From Nissolia schottii (taxonomy: Eukaryota; Streptophyta; Magnoliopsida; Fabales; Fabaceae), in contig QANU01055854.1 in assembly GCA_003254905.1 (NCBI GenBank), positions 124,001-188,000 of the forward strand: DNA of 64,000 bases, given 5' to 3'. Made by a program: the position numbers and the translations under genes. Positions within the stretch are counted from its first letter, which is position 1, and the number at the start of each line of letters is the position of its first letter. A model generated the notes under the pieces. That model was not told where the DNA came from and did no database searches. It was given only the letters and a program-made list of their open reading frames with translations. This document shows, in pieces, positions 23,007-34,829 of the stretch.

Positions 23007-25061
23007 TGTAACATCCCGTTTTTCCCTTAGTAAATATTTCATGAATTAAATAAGGGGAACAAGCTCTCCCACGAGCTTCTAGATTAAAAGTGTCTGTAGA
23101 AATAATTCTGTTCGTTTTCATAAAATTCTACAGATATTAGAATAAACCCTTTTTGTCGTCTGAATACAACCGCGTGTCCAAAGTATCTGTCAAAGGTATG
23201 GCTACAGACGAGAATTCACAAATACCCCAAATGAACCTAGAGTATTACTTAGAAAAATTATGGGATCACAAAGACGTGATCAAAATATTTTTAAGACAAC
23301 CATACGTGAACTACCGGGATCGGGAATGATAAAATCTGATCAAAATTGATCTGTCGGAGACCTTTAATTCTCAGCCACACAAGTGGCCAAGACACAAAGG
23401 CCTTACATGGCCAAGAAGTGGCCAAGTGGCCAAGTCAAAAAGTCCAATAGGTGAGTCATATAGTGACTCATGATGATGATGCCGTGCTTAGGTCATGGAT
23501 GACATAATCAAGGGGTAAAATGGTAAATTGGTCCAAGGGCATTTTGGGAAAGTGATTTTCGTGGGTTTGCCTATTAATAACCCTTTGGATGACAAAAATT
23601 CATAGAAAAAGGAAAACCTTGCCAAAACTCTGTCCAATTGCACACCCAATCAGTAGTCTGTCAAATACTGACACAGAAACATCTCTAGACATAGATTAGC
23701 CTTGACTTCCCTAATCTTACCCTAAAGAAAACCTCTTGGAATCCTTGGAGAAAACCCTAAATCTTGAAGCTTAGGAGGAGCTTGGAAGCACCATAGCAAG
23801 GCAGGAAGTTGTAGATAGCACCGAAACTGCAGCAAGACTTGAACAAGTGGGTAAACTGACTTATCCACTATCTATATGATTGTATGCTAGATAATATATG
23901 ATGTTAGGATGTTGTATGTGACCATGACTATATATATGTGTTGTTGATATTTTTCTGGAACTGCTGGTGCTATCTGTGACTCTGTCAGAATTTAGGAAAG
24001 CCTAAGCTGTAAACAGGATTATATCACATTTTTAAGAGGAAATGTATGCTGGGAATTTTATCATGAAAAAATAATGTTATTTTTGGATTCTACACGAAAA
24101 GAGTGGGGATGTCAGGTTTCACGATTTTTGGAGTCCCCGATGAATTTCTCAGCAAACAGACAGAAAACAATGATTTTAAGAAAAAGGGCAAAACGGGAAT
24201 TTTCATGTTTTGGGCTGAAAAACTGGCTTTGTTTTCAGAAAATATGGGTTTAGAACTATCAAAAACCTTAAGGGCAAGTCTTGAGTCCATCGGGTTTTTG
24301 AGAAATAAAATTCCAAAGAAAACAGGGTTTTACGGGCGAAAAACAGTATTTTTGTGAAAGATGGTAAAACAGTAATTTCGTGAACTTAGGGTTGGAATAT
24401 GAATTTCTAAGTATGAAAAATGATCTTAGAGCTATCAAAAACCTTGGGGTAAGGTCTTGAACCTCTCCGGTTTCTGATAACTAAATTCCTGACAGAAAGC
24501 AGAAGTTTTTAGAAAAGCACTGATACACCATAGTTTCCAGCTATGCTCATGATTATATTTTATGTGGGCTATCTTAGGTTTTATAACAGGATGAAATCCT
24601 TGATGAACTGCAATTGCTTGTGTTTGAACATCGAAACTTATGCATGCTTTGTGGTTTACGGAATAAATGATTGGATATGCTATGTTAGGTTTTAGTAAGT
24701 GAAAGTATGTTTCCTATGCTTATGAGAACATGATAATGAATGAATGATATGATTATATATGTGAATGTTGTATGAGATGTAGAATAATATTTAGATATTC
24801 GGAGCATTCGACCATAGAATAGTCGAGGTACTAAGACACTAGGCCACAGTAGAGTCTGAGTGTACTGCAGGTTCCCGGCCACAGAAAAGTCAGGGATACC
24901 TTAGAGATGAGCCGAGTCTGAGGAGTTTTCCTGACCACGGTAGAGTCGGAGAGTCCCTTGGCCACAGCAGAGTCCAGGGAGGTCCAGCCACAACAGAGTT
25001 TGGAACAACCTAGTGAGCATTGCTTATGACTATAGCATAAGCAGTTAGCTAGGGTGTTACA
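23007..25061 (+). mobile_element. Solo LTR 1 (plus orientation)
   Basis: It starts TGTAACATCCCG and ends GTTAGCTAGGGTGTTACA, the TG...CA form of an LTR. It is flanked by a perfect 5-bp duplication TTAAA (23002-23006 and 25062-25066). About 2055 bp, no protein-coding content; no internal retrotransposon sequence adjoins it, so it is a solo LTR left by recombination. The last 18 bp are nearly the complement of the left end of the solo LTR at 25833, showing the same superfamily. Degenerate CCAC(A/G)G(T/C)AGAGTC words repeat at 24800-25000. Confidence 0.85.
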
Positions 25062-25066
25062 TTAAA

Positions 25067-25353
25067 CCTTGAGAATAGGCTGAATGGACACTGAAATTGT
25101 GTTGTTGTTGACATTTGGTCCCTGAGAAATATTTCTCTTATTTGAAATTGAACATTGAAATTGTGTTGTTATTGTCATTGGATCCATGAGAATTATTTTG
25201 CAATTGAACATTGAAGTTGTGATGTTATTGACACTTGGTCCCTGTGAAATATTAATTTATTTGCCATTGAACACTAAAATTGTGCTGTAAGTAGGGCTTT
25301 GTCCTGTATATTCTGTTATGTGTTTGAATTTGAGCCATTTCTATTATTTCAGG
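25067..25353 (+). repeat. Short tandem repeat array in MULE 5' intron/leader
   Basis: About three and a half imperfect copies of a roughly 60-bp unit containing GAACATTGAAATTGTGTTGTTAT and TTGGTCCCTGAGAAATATT, from 25084 to 25290. It ends in a splice-like TATTTCAG just before the transposase ATG at 25354, so it probably lies in a leader intron. Confidence 0.6.
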
Positions 25354-25832
25354 ATGATTTTTTTTGTAATTTTTCACCATGGGGGTAAGATTGATAAAGG
25401 GCCACCAGTAAAATATATGGGTGAAGTAGAAGCCATGCACGGCTTAGATATTGACTGGTGGTCTTATTTTGAGTGTTTGAATGAAGTGAAAAGGCTTGGA
25501 TATAACAATGATGTACTATTATGATGGAGAGTTTTGGGTTCTGGTACTCATGTGTTGTCATCTGTCACAGATGATTCACATGCAATAGGGATGGGCAATT
25601 ATGCTATAAAACACAAATATGAAGTTGATGTGTATGTGGAGCACATCATTTCTGTGTCGGAGGTCATATTTGAGTTAGAAGGTGCTCATGATGATGGTCA
25701 AGATGAGTGTGTGACCCAAGTTGAAAAAGATAGTGCGAAGGAGGAGGAGAATGCCAAGGATAGTGCGAAGGATAAGGCAAAGGAGAAGGACAAAGACAAA
25801 ACGAAGGCTAGTGTGAAGGACAAGGGCAAGGT

Positions 25833-28769
25833 TGAAACACCCTAGCTAACTGTTTACTCGTACGTAGCAAACAATGCTCACTAGGTTGTTTCCATCTGAT
25901 CGGAATACTTTAATCCTTTGTTCTCTTTTGGAAATAGTTATTGATCATAAAATAAGGACCCGTTTTAAATTTGTACTTGTATCATACTCATAATAAAATA
26001 GAGCCATGCGTTTGGAATAAATGAGCATAATAACCAAGCGGATGATATAATACGAAGTAGAACATGTAATATACATTCAGCGGGTCCACCATACAAAGTC
26101 ATATACATAATATGTACATAAGTCAATACATCCAATACACGATCTAACATATACAGCATCAAAATACAATGACTACTGGAACAGTCACTCAGTAAGCCTT
26201 TGGCAACATGTAACTATCTAATCTATCCCCTAGCCGCTCATGGCTCATCTGGCGGCTCTTCTGCATCTTCAAAGTAAGATTCAACAGCTTCTGTACCTGA
26301 AGTCATAAAAAGTGGGGAATGAGAACGGTAGGTTCTCAGTGGAATAACCTTAGTTCCTGAGTCATACAACAGTTTATGTCGGACTTCAGGCCGCTCAGAG
26401 ATTTCTAAGTGAACATACATACTAAACAGCCTACCATTTATTATCCTGCCTATCTGAACGGCTTTAGCAGCATTAACATGGGACATGGGAACTATTCTTG
26501 CTTACTAAGTTCTCGTGCTGATTAACAGTTCGTGGATATACATAACCGTCTCGAGCGTGCTCTTGACGGTACGGCATAATGGCAGAACTATACATTCAGA
26601 AATAATCAGAGTACATTATGGAATACATTCAGCATAACAGAATCACCAGATTATACATCACAGCATTCAGTACAGACATAACAGAATTCAGCAGAATACA
26701 TATCACATAATCATTAACATAACCATGACAGAATAAGCAGCATACTCTAATACAGCAGTGGAATAGAATATAGCAGTGTAACAGCATACAGCAGTGTAAC
26801 AGCATACAGCAGTGTAACGCGGTGTAACAGCATAGGTGTTATTCCCACCATAATAATGTCCTGGTGACATCAGTATGACGGAATAACCTCACACCCTCAG
26901 TATAGGCCGACACTGTCTGGACCTTACTGCGGTGGGCTTCCACCTGCCAGGTGCCCCGAAGGACCCCCCGGCAGTGGGCTGGTGTGGTATCCCCACCTAA
27001 GCTTGCCCCCGTACGACAATGCATAGGCGGGATACCCGCACACCTCCAGATGGGCCACATTGACACCACCTGTGGCGGGCTTCCATCTTCAGCATGTCTA
27101 TCCGACCTACTGAAATGGGCTTATCATAGGGCTCTTGTGATCACAGCCTTTTCAGCATTTGGGCATATAGCCAATTTCAGCAGTAATGGGCATTAGCCCT
27201 TGTTCAGCATATTTCAGCAGTAATGGGCATTGGCCCTCGTTCAGCATTGGCCATTGGGCCTGTTCAGAATATCAGCATATTTGTACCTGCAGCATGGCAT
27301 ACTTGTTTCCTATGGTTCATTTCAGCATTATTATCTATCTCTTAGTTCATTATCGTACCTTTTTATCTAGGCGAATCACACCAGCATAAAAGAATGCAAT
27401 TTTCAGCGTAAATTTCATGTTCAACTTGCTTCATCCTCATGCAGCATATAAATTCACATAATTCGTCATCATACATCATATAAATGCACACATTTCAATC
27501 ATCCATCACAACATAACATTAAAGACTAGTTTAGGAGTCTCAAGAGGAGTTCCATGCACGTTCTGGTCCTCAAACCGCTCAGCGGCGGCTTCGGTCCGCT
27601 CAGCGGTTTTGAAGCTGTCCGCTCAGCGGTATCTTCCCTCCGCTCAGCGGACCGCCTTCGAGAATCCTCAACACCGACTTAAATAAAAATATCTTTTGAC
27701 CTTTTCACGTTGCCTTCTCCCGCTCAGCGGCGCCTGAGACCGCTCAGCGGCCCCTGTGCGAGAGAAGCAAACCGAAAGGCCTTCTTCTTCCATTTTCATA
27801 GCTCAACTTCCATGGAACCCTACATGAGTTTCACACATAATTCCAGCATAATAATCACATCTAATCCAGGTCACAAGACCCTTCAGAATTGTCTTCCTAA
27901 CTCCTAGCATCATTTCTAACTCATTTCATTACAAAACCCATAATTCACCTTCATAGCCATACAAGCACATAAACCTCTTGAAACATCCAAGAGGCAAGGA
28001 ACTAGGATTACCCACCTCCTCAAAAGCTTGTCTTGATGATGAAGAGGATGAAATCAAGCTTGGTTTGCTTGCTTAGAACCTCCTTGACCTAGAAATGAAA
28101 ACCTTAACATAAGCATGGAGACTTGGAATTATGAGATCTTGGCTTTGCTTCAAGAGATGAAAACTCACCACTTACCCTTACTTAACTTCCTTATGGGCTT
28201 TGGGGTGAATTTAGAATGATGAAAACATAGATAAATGTTTGAACTTGGTGGAGTTTTGGTTATGGAGCTTAGGGTTTTCTCTTAGAACTTTGGAGATGAA
28301 AATATAAACTCTTGTGCATGTGTGTGTGTCTCGGGCTTGGGGGCTGGCCGAAGGTCTTTAGTGGCCTTGGGCACCATATTTTTCTTCCAATTTTACCCTT
28401 AGGGTCTTTAGGTTATTACCTATTCATTAATTCTTTATGTACGGACGTCCTAAAAATATTCCGGACATACCGTTACGATCCATAAATTATCCTTGTTAAT
28501 ATTAAATCCTTGTTGGGCTCTTATTACCATATTTTCATCATAATTTATTTTACAGACTCCCATGAGTCGTCATTAAATCCTAAGCATCGCTTAATCTCGC
28601 TCCGAACGTCACCGGACGTCACGAGATCACTAAATTATTAATTTTAGCCGACTTTGCAGAAATTGACATTAATACTTAAATCCTTATTTTATTCTATCTT
28701 TTTCTCTTTATATAATTTTATTTATTAATTATTCAGAATTTCGGTGAGAGAAAAAGTCGGGTTGTTACA
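25833..28769 (-). mobile_element. Solo LTR 2 (minus orientation) inside the MULE transposase
   Basis: On the minus strand it begins TGTAACAACCCGACTTTTTC and ends GTTAGCTAGGGTGTTTCA. It is flanked by a perfect 5-bp duplication AAGGT (25828-25832 and 28770-28774). About 2937 bp, non-coding. It shares long words with LTR 3, such as GTTCTCGTGCTGATTAA and GTCTCGAGCGTSCTCTTGACGG. It contains a three-fold AGCAGTGTAACAGCATAC repeat (26752-26832), a GC-rich block (26840-27150) and six CCGCTCAGCGG palindromes (27575-27750). Both flanks are MULE coding sequence, so it inserted into the MULE. Confidence 0.9.
27575..27750. repeat. Six exact copies of the palindrome CCGCTCAGCGG
   Basis: Exact copies at 27575-27585, 27596-27606, 27619-27629, 27640-27650, 27720-27730 and 27740-27750. 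Each is a 5-bp inverted repeat (CCGCT/AGCGG) around a single base. The spacers differ in length and sequence, so this is a reiterated motif, not a simple tandem repeat. It lies within solo LTR 2; LTR 3 keeps two exact copies and degenerate ones. Confidence 0.9.
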
Positions 28770-30243
28770 AAGGTCAAAGTTAGTAGGAAGGACAAGGCCA
28801 AGGCCAAGGCTAGTACCACGGAGAAGGAAAACGAAAAGGTAGACACTTCCGATGTAGTTGACGCAGTTGAAGAGGTAATTTTAAGCACAATAATACTAAT
28901 TCATGTAAAGTATGTAAGGTGCATCTAATTATTCATATTTTTGTCGTGCATGCTGATGAGGAGAAGAACAAAAATATTGAACATAGAGACAAGGGGAAGG
29001 GAAAAGAAAATGTCGACATTGATCCGCTTACATCTGATGGCGATGATGATGAAGGTGGCGATGAAAGTGATGATGAAGACCATGGCATGATATTTGGTGA
29101 TAGTGAAGAGGAAAGAGACATGCAAAATGATAGTGATGGTTGAGATAGATGGGACTCGAATGAACCAATTGAGAATGCAGTGAAAAGGAGACACAACAAA
29201 AAGGTAAAATAAAAAAAGAAGTAGCAGCCAGATGTGGATGATATGTGGAATGATGGCATACATAATGGTATGCATGACTTGGATGATGAAATTGATGAAG
29301 AGGAATTAGAATCAGATAATGGTTCTGAAAGTGAATTGGAATGTGGGAGAAGGTATGTTAAGTTCAGAGCAGAGGACATGTGCACATCATTTGAATTCAA
29401 GCTAAACATGGAGTTTTCATCATTGAAGTAATTCAAAGACGCTTTGTTGGAACACTCTATTCTAAACAATAGAAGTCTGAAATGGGTTAAGAATGACAAA
29501 TGGAGGGTTAGGACTATTTGCAAAAGCAAGGATATATGTGACTTCACATGTTTGTGTAGTAAGGTGGGCAGGAGTCACACATATAGGATCAAGACATTAC
29601 AAGGGAACCATTCTTATGGGTTGGTTTATAGAAATAAAAATGTGAAACCAACATTTGTAGCGAAGGCATTGGTAGATAGGGGTGAAGTGTAGCAAGAAGG
29701 TGTCAATCAAGGATGTTGCTTATGAGATGAAGTCCAAATATCGATGTGGGGTCTCACGTTGGATGGTGTTCAAGGAAAGACACATTGCGAAAGAGATGGT
29801 CTAGGGAGATGAAGGTGCCCAATATGCATTGTTGTATAGATACATTGCTGAACTTAAAAGGGCACGTCGTGACAATACATGCCTCTTGCACCTTGCTGAT
29901 AATGACCTTCCAATAGGAGTAAATCCTTTAGATGGTGAGATTGGACGATGTTGACGTCGAGGTTTGGGAGTTTTTACATGTGCCTAGAGGGATGAATAAG
30001 TGGTTTTCTTGCTGGTTGTCGACCCTTCATAGGTCTTGATGGATGCCACTTAAAGACCCAATATAAAAGCCAACTACTTACAGCAATTGCAAGAGACGCA
30101 AACAACCAATACTTTCCTTTGGCATTTGCTGTGGTTGAGATGGAGACCAAGGAGAGATGGAATTGGTTCCTAAAAAATCTGCTTGGGGATATTGGCAGCC
30201 TGAAGACAAACAGATGGATCTTTATCTCAGACCAATAGAATGT

Positions 30244-30459
30244 GATCTTTTGAATTGAAAAGTTAATAGCATGTTTGGTTTTAGCTTTGGTTCTAGCCCC
30301 TGAAATATATGCATCTGTTTGGTTCTAGTCCCTGAAATATATGCATTTGTTTGGTTCTAGTCCCTGAAATTTAGGCATTTGTTTGGTTGTTGTCCCTGGG
30401 TTTTATGGAGTTGTCTGATTTTGGTCCCTAAATTGCATGCATATTTATGGTTTTGGTAC
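30244..30459. repeat. Tandem repeat of about 34 bp (GTTTGGTTCTAGTCCCTGAA)
   Basis: Four to five imperfect copies of a TTTGGTTCTAGTCCCTGAAATATATGCAT-type unit directly after the broken MULE transposase. It resembles intronic repeats of MULE genes and may be part of that element. Confidence 0.65.
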
Positions 30460-32994
30460 TATAACACCCCTAACTAATTGCTTACGCTTAAGTCGCATGC
30501 AATGGTCACTAGGTTATTAAGTAATTGGTGGGAATACTTATAGTCCTTTATTACTTTCGAAAATACTTGATTAGGGAAAATATAGGCCCTTTTTAAAACA
30601 TTTTCCACTTGTGATTTATTCTCAAAGTATGAGCCGTGCGTGAATTAGATACATATAATACAAGCGATAGAGCGTTGGGCTTATGGCTGTTAAGCAANTG
30701 AGGTAAACTCGTAAACTCGTAGATAGATTTTAACACGTAAACTCGCTAGTAGAATCGAGAGTTTACATAAACTCGTACGAGTTTACCAAAAAAGAGTTTA
30801 CATAAGTGTTAACTCGTTTCGTGTAGTAAAATTGTAAACTCGTAAGAGTTTACGAGTTAACTCGAGAGTTTAATAACCATGCCGGCAGCTGGTAATAGTC
30901 CTTCACTGCTCCTCCTGATACTCCTCATAGCCCTCGTCTGCCCGTGGAATCATGAGCGAGTGGGGGTGAGAACATTCGTCCTCCGTGGAATACCTTAGCA
31001 TAGGATTTACTTCTCTATCTCGTTTGTGAACCAGGCCACTCAGGAGATATCTAGGTGTTCATGCATACTACGTTCTTACTGATCATTATCTTTGCCTAGG
31101 TCCTGAGTAGCTTTATCTAGTTTACTAGGTGATGGAGATTCCTATTCTTTTCCTTATCTAGGTTCTCGTGCTGATTAAACTTTATGTGCTTACTTATATA
31201 GGCCGTCTCGAGCGTCCTCTTGACGGCACTTATACATATTATCTTTTACATACATTTAATCATTGATCACATACTTATGCATGGGGATTGGGGGTTCTCT
31301 TACGCTTCCGATCAGACTTAGGGACCGGGGTTGCGTCCTTCTTGTTACCTTTTGTCCGCCACCTTTGTAGCCATGGTCGTCTGGCTACGACCGCTTCGTT
31401 TCCTGTACTGACGACAACCAGGTAACGCTTTAACCTGAGTGGTTGCGAACCATCAATGGAGAACTTGGATCCATTTATCAACTATCAGTAGGGTAAACCA
31501 TCTGCCTTGCGAGACGGCGTAGGACCTGTCCTTTCGACGCAACCAGGCGTGGACTCACACAACATCATCATCATTATCATTTAGGCATGACGTCACCCTC
31601 ATTCATTCATTCATTTTTTCTTTCTTTCTTTTCGTTTAACATCCTTGACCAATCCATCTTGCTGGATTGGTGAGGGGCTTGTCCGTAGACGTGCCAAGAC
31701 AGGGGCTTCCTATTAAATAACTATGTACTTGTCTTAAGGTACACCGAACCCATAGTGGTCGGAACCTTCTTAGAATACCACTTGTTCCCTAGCGTTCAAT
31801 TATGATCTTTAAACATTAAGTTATTAACTTCTAGTTATCTAAGGTTGTCCTAACACTTAAGTGACAACCTTGTCCTCATGATGCATTTTATTATAAACAT
31901 AACCATAGTCAATGTTCCACATACATCATACAGATCAATGCTTGTTGGAAACATGTGGCTAAAGATAGTTTTCACAGCATTTACTCTCGGGCCTAGGTTA
32001 GCTCGGCGACCTAGAGTTTCCTGGGTTGCTCAACAACCAGAGGACTCCCGGTTCGCTTCGTCACCCCTGTCCAGGTCTCCATGGGTCAATCATGGTTCAG
32101 GCAGCTCAGCGCCCCCTTGGGTCCGCTCAGCGGTCCCTGAAGCCATCCAAGTCACAAAACTCCTTTTAGGACCATCCCTTAGCACATTCTTCAGGCCGCT
32201 CAGCGGTCCCTGAAGCATCCTAGGTCTCCAATAGTGTTTACAAATCTGTGACTAAGTTCATCCCTAGGCCACTCAGCAAACCCTGGAGGCCGCTCAACAC
32301 CCTAGTCACTACTTAGGCTTGCTCCTTTGTTTTCTTGATTTTATTTCCATCCTTTCCCATGTCTACTTCTTGGGACTTTTTCACAAGTTCCAACAACCAT
32401 AATCCAACATATTTCAGCTCAAACAACATATCCAGAATCATTATACAACCTAAACCTAGCATATCTAACATAATACACAGCAATTCACAGAGTTACATAG
32501 AATCACACATAAGCATACATAAGCCACCAAGGAGGTGAGCAAGCTAAGTTTACTCACTTCCTTAGAGTCTTGGAGAGGTTTGGAGATGGTTAGGAGGGTG
32601 AGGTTTCCCTGGGTGTGTAGCTTTCCTAGCCGGTCTCCTGGTTCTGGCAATGTAACGGCAGAGTTTCTTAACCGAACGATTTTTGGGCAGAGACTTTAGG
32701 AAATGAGAAAGTGCGAAAAATGAATAATCAAGGGGGCTATTTATAGCCAAGGAGGTCGTGGCCTTGGGCCCTTGGTGGCCACAACATTATGTGGAAAAAG
32801 AAAAAGGAAAATGAAAATAAAATGAATAGATAAGGATGATGAGTCAAGGCCTAGTCAGCGTTGACTATTTGACCAAATGTGTGGTTGTGGTGAGGAGAGA
32901 GAAAACGTGAGAGATCTGATTTCTCCTGGCCATGGGGCCCACTTTCCAGTCCCGTTTAATCGTGTTTTGTCGTACGTTGTCCGGGTGCTTCACA
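30460..32994 (-). mobile_element. LTR 3 of the same family, older copy
   Basis: The left end TATAACACCCCTAACTAATTG parallels the left end of solo LTR 2, and several interior words are shared in the same order: CACTAGGTT, GAGCCGTGCGTG versus GAGCCATGCGTT, TCTCGTGCTGATTAA and CCGTCTCGAGCGT. The right end near 32994 (inverted: TGTGAAGCACCCGGAC) resembles the LTR 2 start TGTAACAACCCGAC. No clean 5-bp duplication remains, so the borders are approximate. It carries two exact CCGCTCAGCGG copies (32123-32133 and 32196-32206) plus degenerate ones. Confidence 0.7.
30699..30880. mobile_element. Small MITE-like insert in LTR 3, next to an N
   Basis: About 180 bp built from TAAACTCG/CGAGTTTA words in both orientations (for example AAACTCGTACGAGTTT and TTAACTCGAGAGTTTA). 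These are capable of extensive hairpins and are absent from LTR 2 at the same place. The single N at 30698 marks its left edge, so the border may be an assembly join. Confidence 0.5.
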
Positions 32995-33325
32995 TACGGT
33001 CGTCTGAAAAATATGGGTTTTCACTAACACCAGATGCTGACGATCTCCGGAAGCGTCTGTTCAAAATGAATCAGGAGCTGCATCAGCAGGCGATGAAGTT
33101 AGAGGTGGCGCAACAAGAGTTGAGAAAAGAAAAAGGCGAAGAAGAAAAAAGAAAGGAGAAGTTCAATGACTAGCTCAAGGCATTGTGGGCCTGCTTTGGC
33201 GGAACTGTTCGAGGGGAGAATAGTAGCGACGCTTGTGATATGCCTCCTGAGTTGTTGATGTCCTCTGAGTCTTCCAACAATGATGTCGCCGCCTCTGATG
33301 ATGCTGCCGATTTAGGAGATTAGAT
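32995..33325 (+). pseudogene. Possible C-terminal part of a plant En/Spm-type transposase
   Basis: A Glu/Lys-rich coiled coil (RLFKMNQELHQQAMKLEVAQ, then QELRKEKGEEEKRKE), a stop at 33171-33173, and an acidic tail in the same frame ending before 33325. Plant 'Ptta/En/Spm' transposase-associated proteins end in such coiled coils, and a CACTA relic follows, but the match is by type rather than by diagnostic motif. Another coiled-coil protein remnant is possible. Confidence 0.35.
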
Positions 33326-33759
33326 TTTGTAGTTGTTTTTTCTTTATATTGTATGTATATTTATTATTTTGGAGCTGTCAACTTTGTTTTCTATTTTAAT
33401 TTCAATGTTAAAGCATGGATTTTATTGAATATTTTTGTTATTTTAATAATTTTTAGTTTATTTTATTTTTTATTTCCTTTCAATGTGTTTAAACAATTGA
33501 ATTTTGTTTTAATTTAATTTTTTAAAATAAAAATAAGTAATTAATTAATTATAGATAATTATTAATAATTAGTGGATTATTAATAAATAAATAATAAATA
33601 AGCTTAATAATTATTAAAATTGCTTTAGGCTTAATAAATCAATAACTAACCCTAATAAATAATAAATAGGCATAATAAATAATAGTCAGACTTAATAAAA
33701 TATGTTTGATAAATTAATGAATAATAATTAAGCTTAATAAATTAATAAATAATAAATAG

Positions 33760-34195
33760 GGTTTTAGGTATTACCGTCGAATATAATCGACGGTAGCCCT
33801 AAAAAACATGTTCCCATTAACTTTACGGGATTGAGATTTAGGGTTTAGATTTAGGGTATCACCGTTGGAAATAATTATGGTAACCCTAAAAACCACATGC
33901 CCATTAACTTTATGGGATCAGGGTTTAGGGTTAGGGTATTACCGTCAAAATATTTTGATAGTAATCATAATTTCAAATTACGGTCAGAATGTTTTAAAAA
34001 TTTTGATGGTAACAAAGATGATTTTGTACCAAAATTATGGCACCCATTTTTTCGTTATCGTCAAATTTCTTTAAAAAAATTGACGATAACCAATAAAATG
34101 AAATAATGTGTTTCATTTAGGGTGTTATGATCAGACTTTTTAAAGTTACCATCAGATATTTTTGACGGTAACGTTCTGATAACTTACTTAATCGA
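33760..34195. repeat. Subterminal-type repeats of a CACTA element
   Basis: Two and a half copies of an 80-90-bp unit combining ACCGTCGA...TCGACGGT hairpins (33773-33780 with 33787-33794) with CCCATTAACTTTACGGGAT and TTAGGGTTTAG words. Related TGACGGTAA motifs recur at 34150-34175 and again near the 3' end at 37060-37510. Such short repeated inverted motifs near the ends bind the CACTA accessory protein. Confidence 0.6.
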
Positions 34196-34235
34196 ATTTC
34201 ATCCATTCTTCTCCCCATTCCACCTCTTCTCCTTT

Positions 34236-34510
34236 TTCTTCTCCTCCTTCCTCCACCACTACCACCTCCACCACCACTACCTCCCACAACTCTTCTACCA
34301 TCTCAACAACCCTTCATACTTATATCACCACCATCACCACCACTCCTCTATTGCCACCACCACCACCACTGTCACCTCCATCATCACCACCACCACCTAC
34401 AAAAATCAACCTACCACCACCACCACTACCTCCCACAACTCTTCTACCATCTCAACAACACCTCATACTTATACCACCACCATCACCACCACTCCTCCAT
34501 TGCCACCACT
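34236..34510. repeat. CCA/CAC-rich imperfect tandem duplication, period about 149 bp
   Basis: The word CTCCCACAACTCTTCTACCA occurs at 34281 and again at 34430, each followed by near-identical CATACTTATAYCACCACCATCACC sequence. The filler is (CCA)n. No open frame supports a proline- or threonine-rich protein. Confidence 0.75.
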
Positions 34511-34829
34511 ACTTACTAGGTCATTAAATAATTTCAATTCTTTTTTTAATTCATTCAATTTAATTAATATTGTTAATTTCTAATTGATTTTTTGTTGTTG
34601 TGATATGTTTATTTAGGAGATTGAATGAGCCATTCATTTTGCAGATTAAAGGAGCCACTCAACTGTGTAACAACAATTAGGTATGTATATATGAACTTAC
34701 GTAGGATAGATACTTGTTTTTTTAGGATAGAGTTGTAGGATTAGAGTTGTATGGCTGGACTGGGGAAAGGAACGCTTAGCATTTTTTTCCGATCTTGTTT
34801 GAATTGTTGTGCTGGCAACGATGCATGTA

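Larger units (their letters stand above)
25354..30243 (+). pseudogene. Mutator-like (MULE) transposase, broken and interrupted
   Basis: N-terminal PB1-like domain of plant MULE proteins (FFVIFHHGGKIDKGPPVKYM, DIDWWSYFECLNEVKRLGY) at 25354-25680, with an in-frame TGA at 25522-25524. A Lys/Asp/Glu-rich linker follows and is split by solo LTR 2 (25833-28769). It resumes at 28775 in the same frame once one target-duplication copy is discounted. Next come acidic segments (28950-29330), a MuDR DNA-binding domain (FKLNMEFSSLK, stop at 29429-29431, FKDALLEHSIL, KWVKNDKWRVRTICK, GRSHTYRIKTLQGNHS) and a shifted segment near 29690-29960. The start of the DDE domain follows (FIGLDGCHLKTQYKSQLL, QYFPLAFAVVEMETKERW, RWIFISDQ) with the first two Asp residues, then a stop at 30236 and loss of the rest. 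Dead. Confidence 0.85.

Noticed and set aside
26839-27196. GC-rich frames in solo LTR 2
   Set aside because: Inside an LTR with clear ends; no family match and both strands open.
27575-27750. CRISPR-like array of short palindromes with spacers
   Set aside because: Repeats are only 11 bp, spacers are irregular (10 to 69 bp), and the setting is a plant LTR; not a CRISPR array.
28933-29547. 204-codon Ser-rich minus-strand frame
   Set aside because: It is the antisense of the acidic GAT/GAA-rich MULE linker on the plus strand.
31275-31481. Basic 68-codon minus-strand frame in LTR 3
   Set aside because: Lies within an LTR, not conserved in LTR 2.
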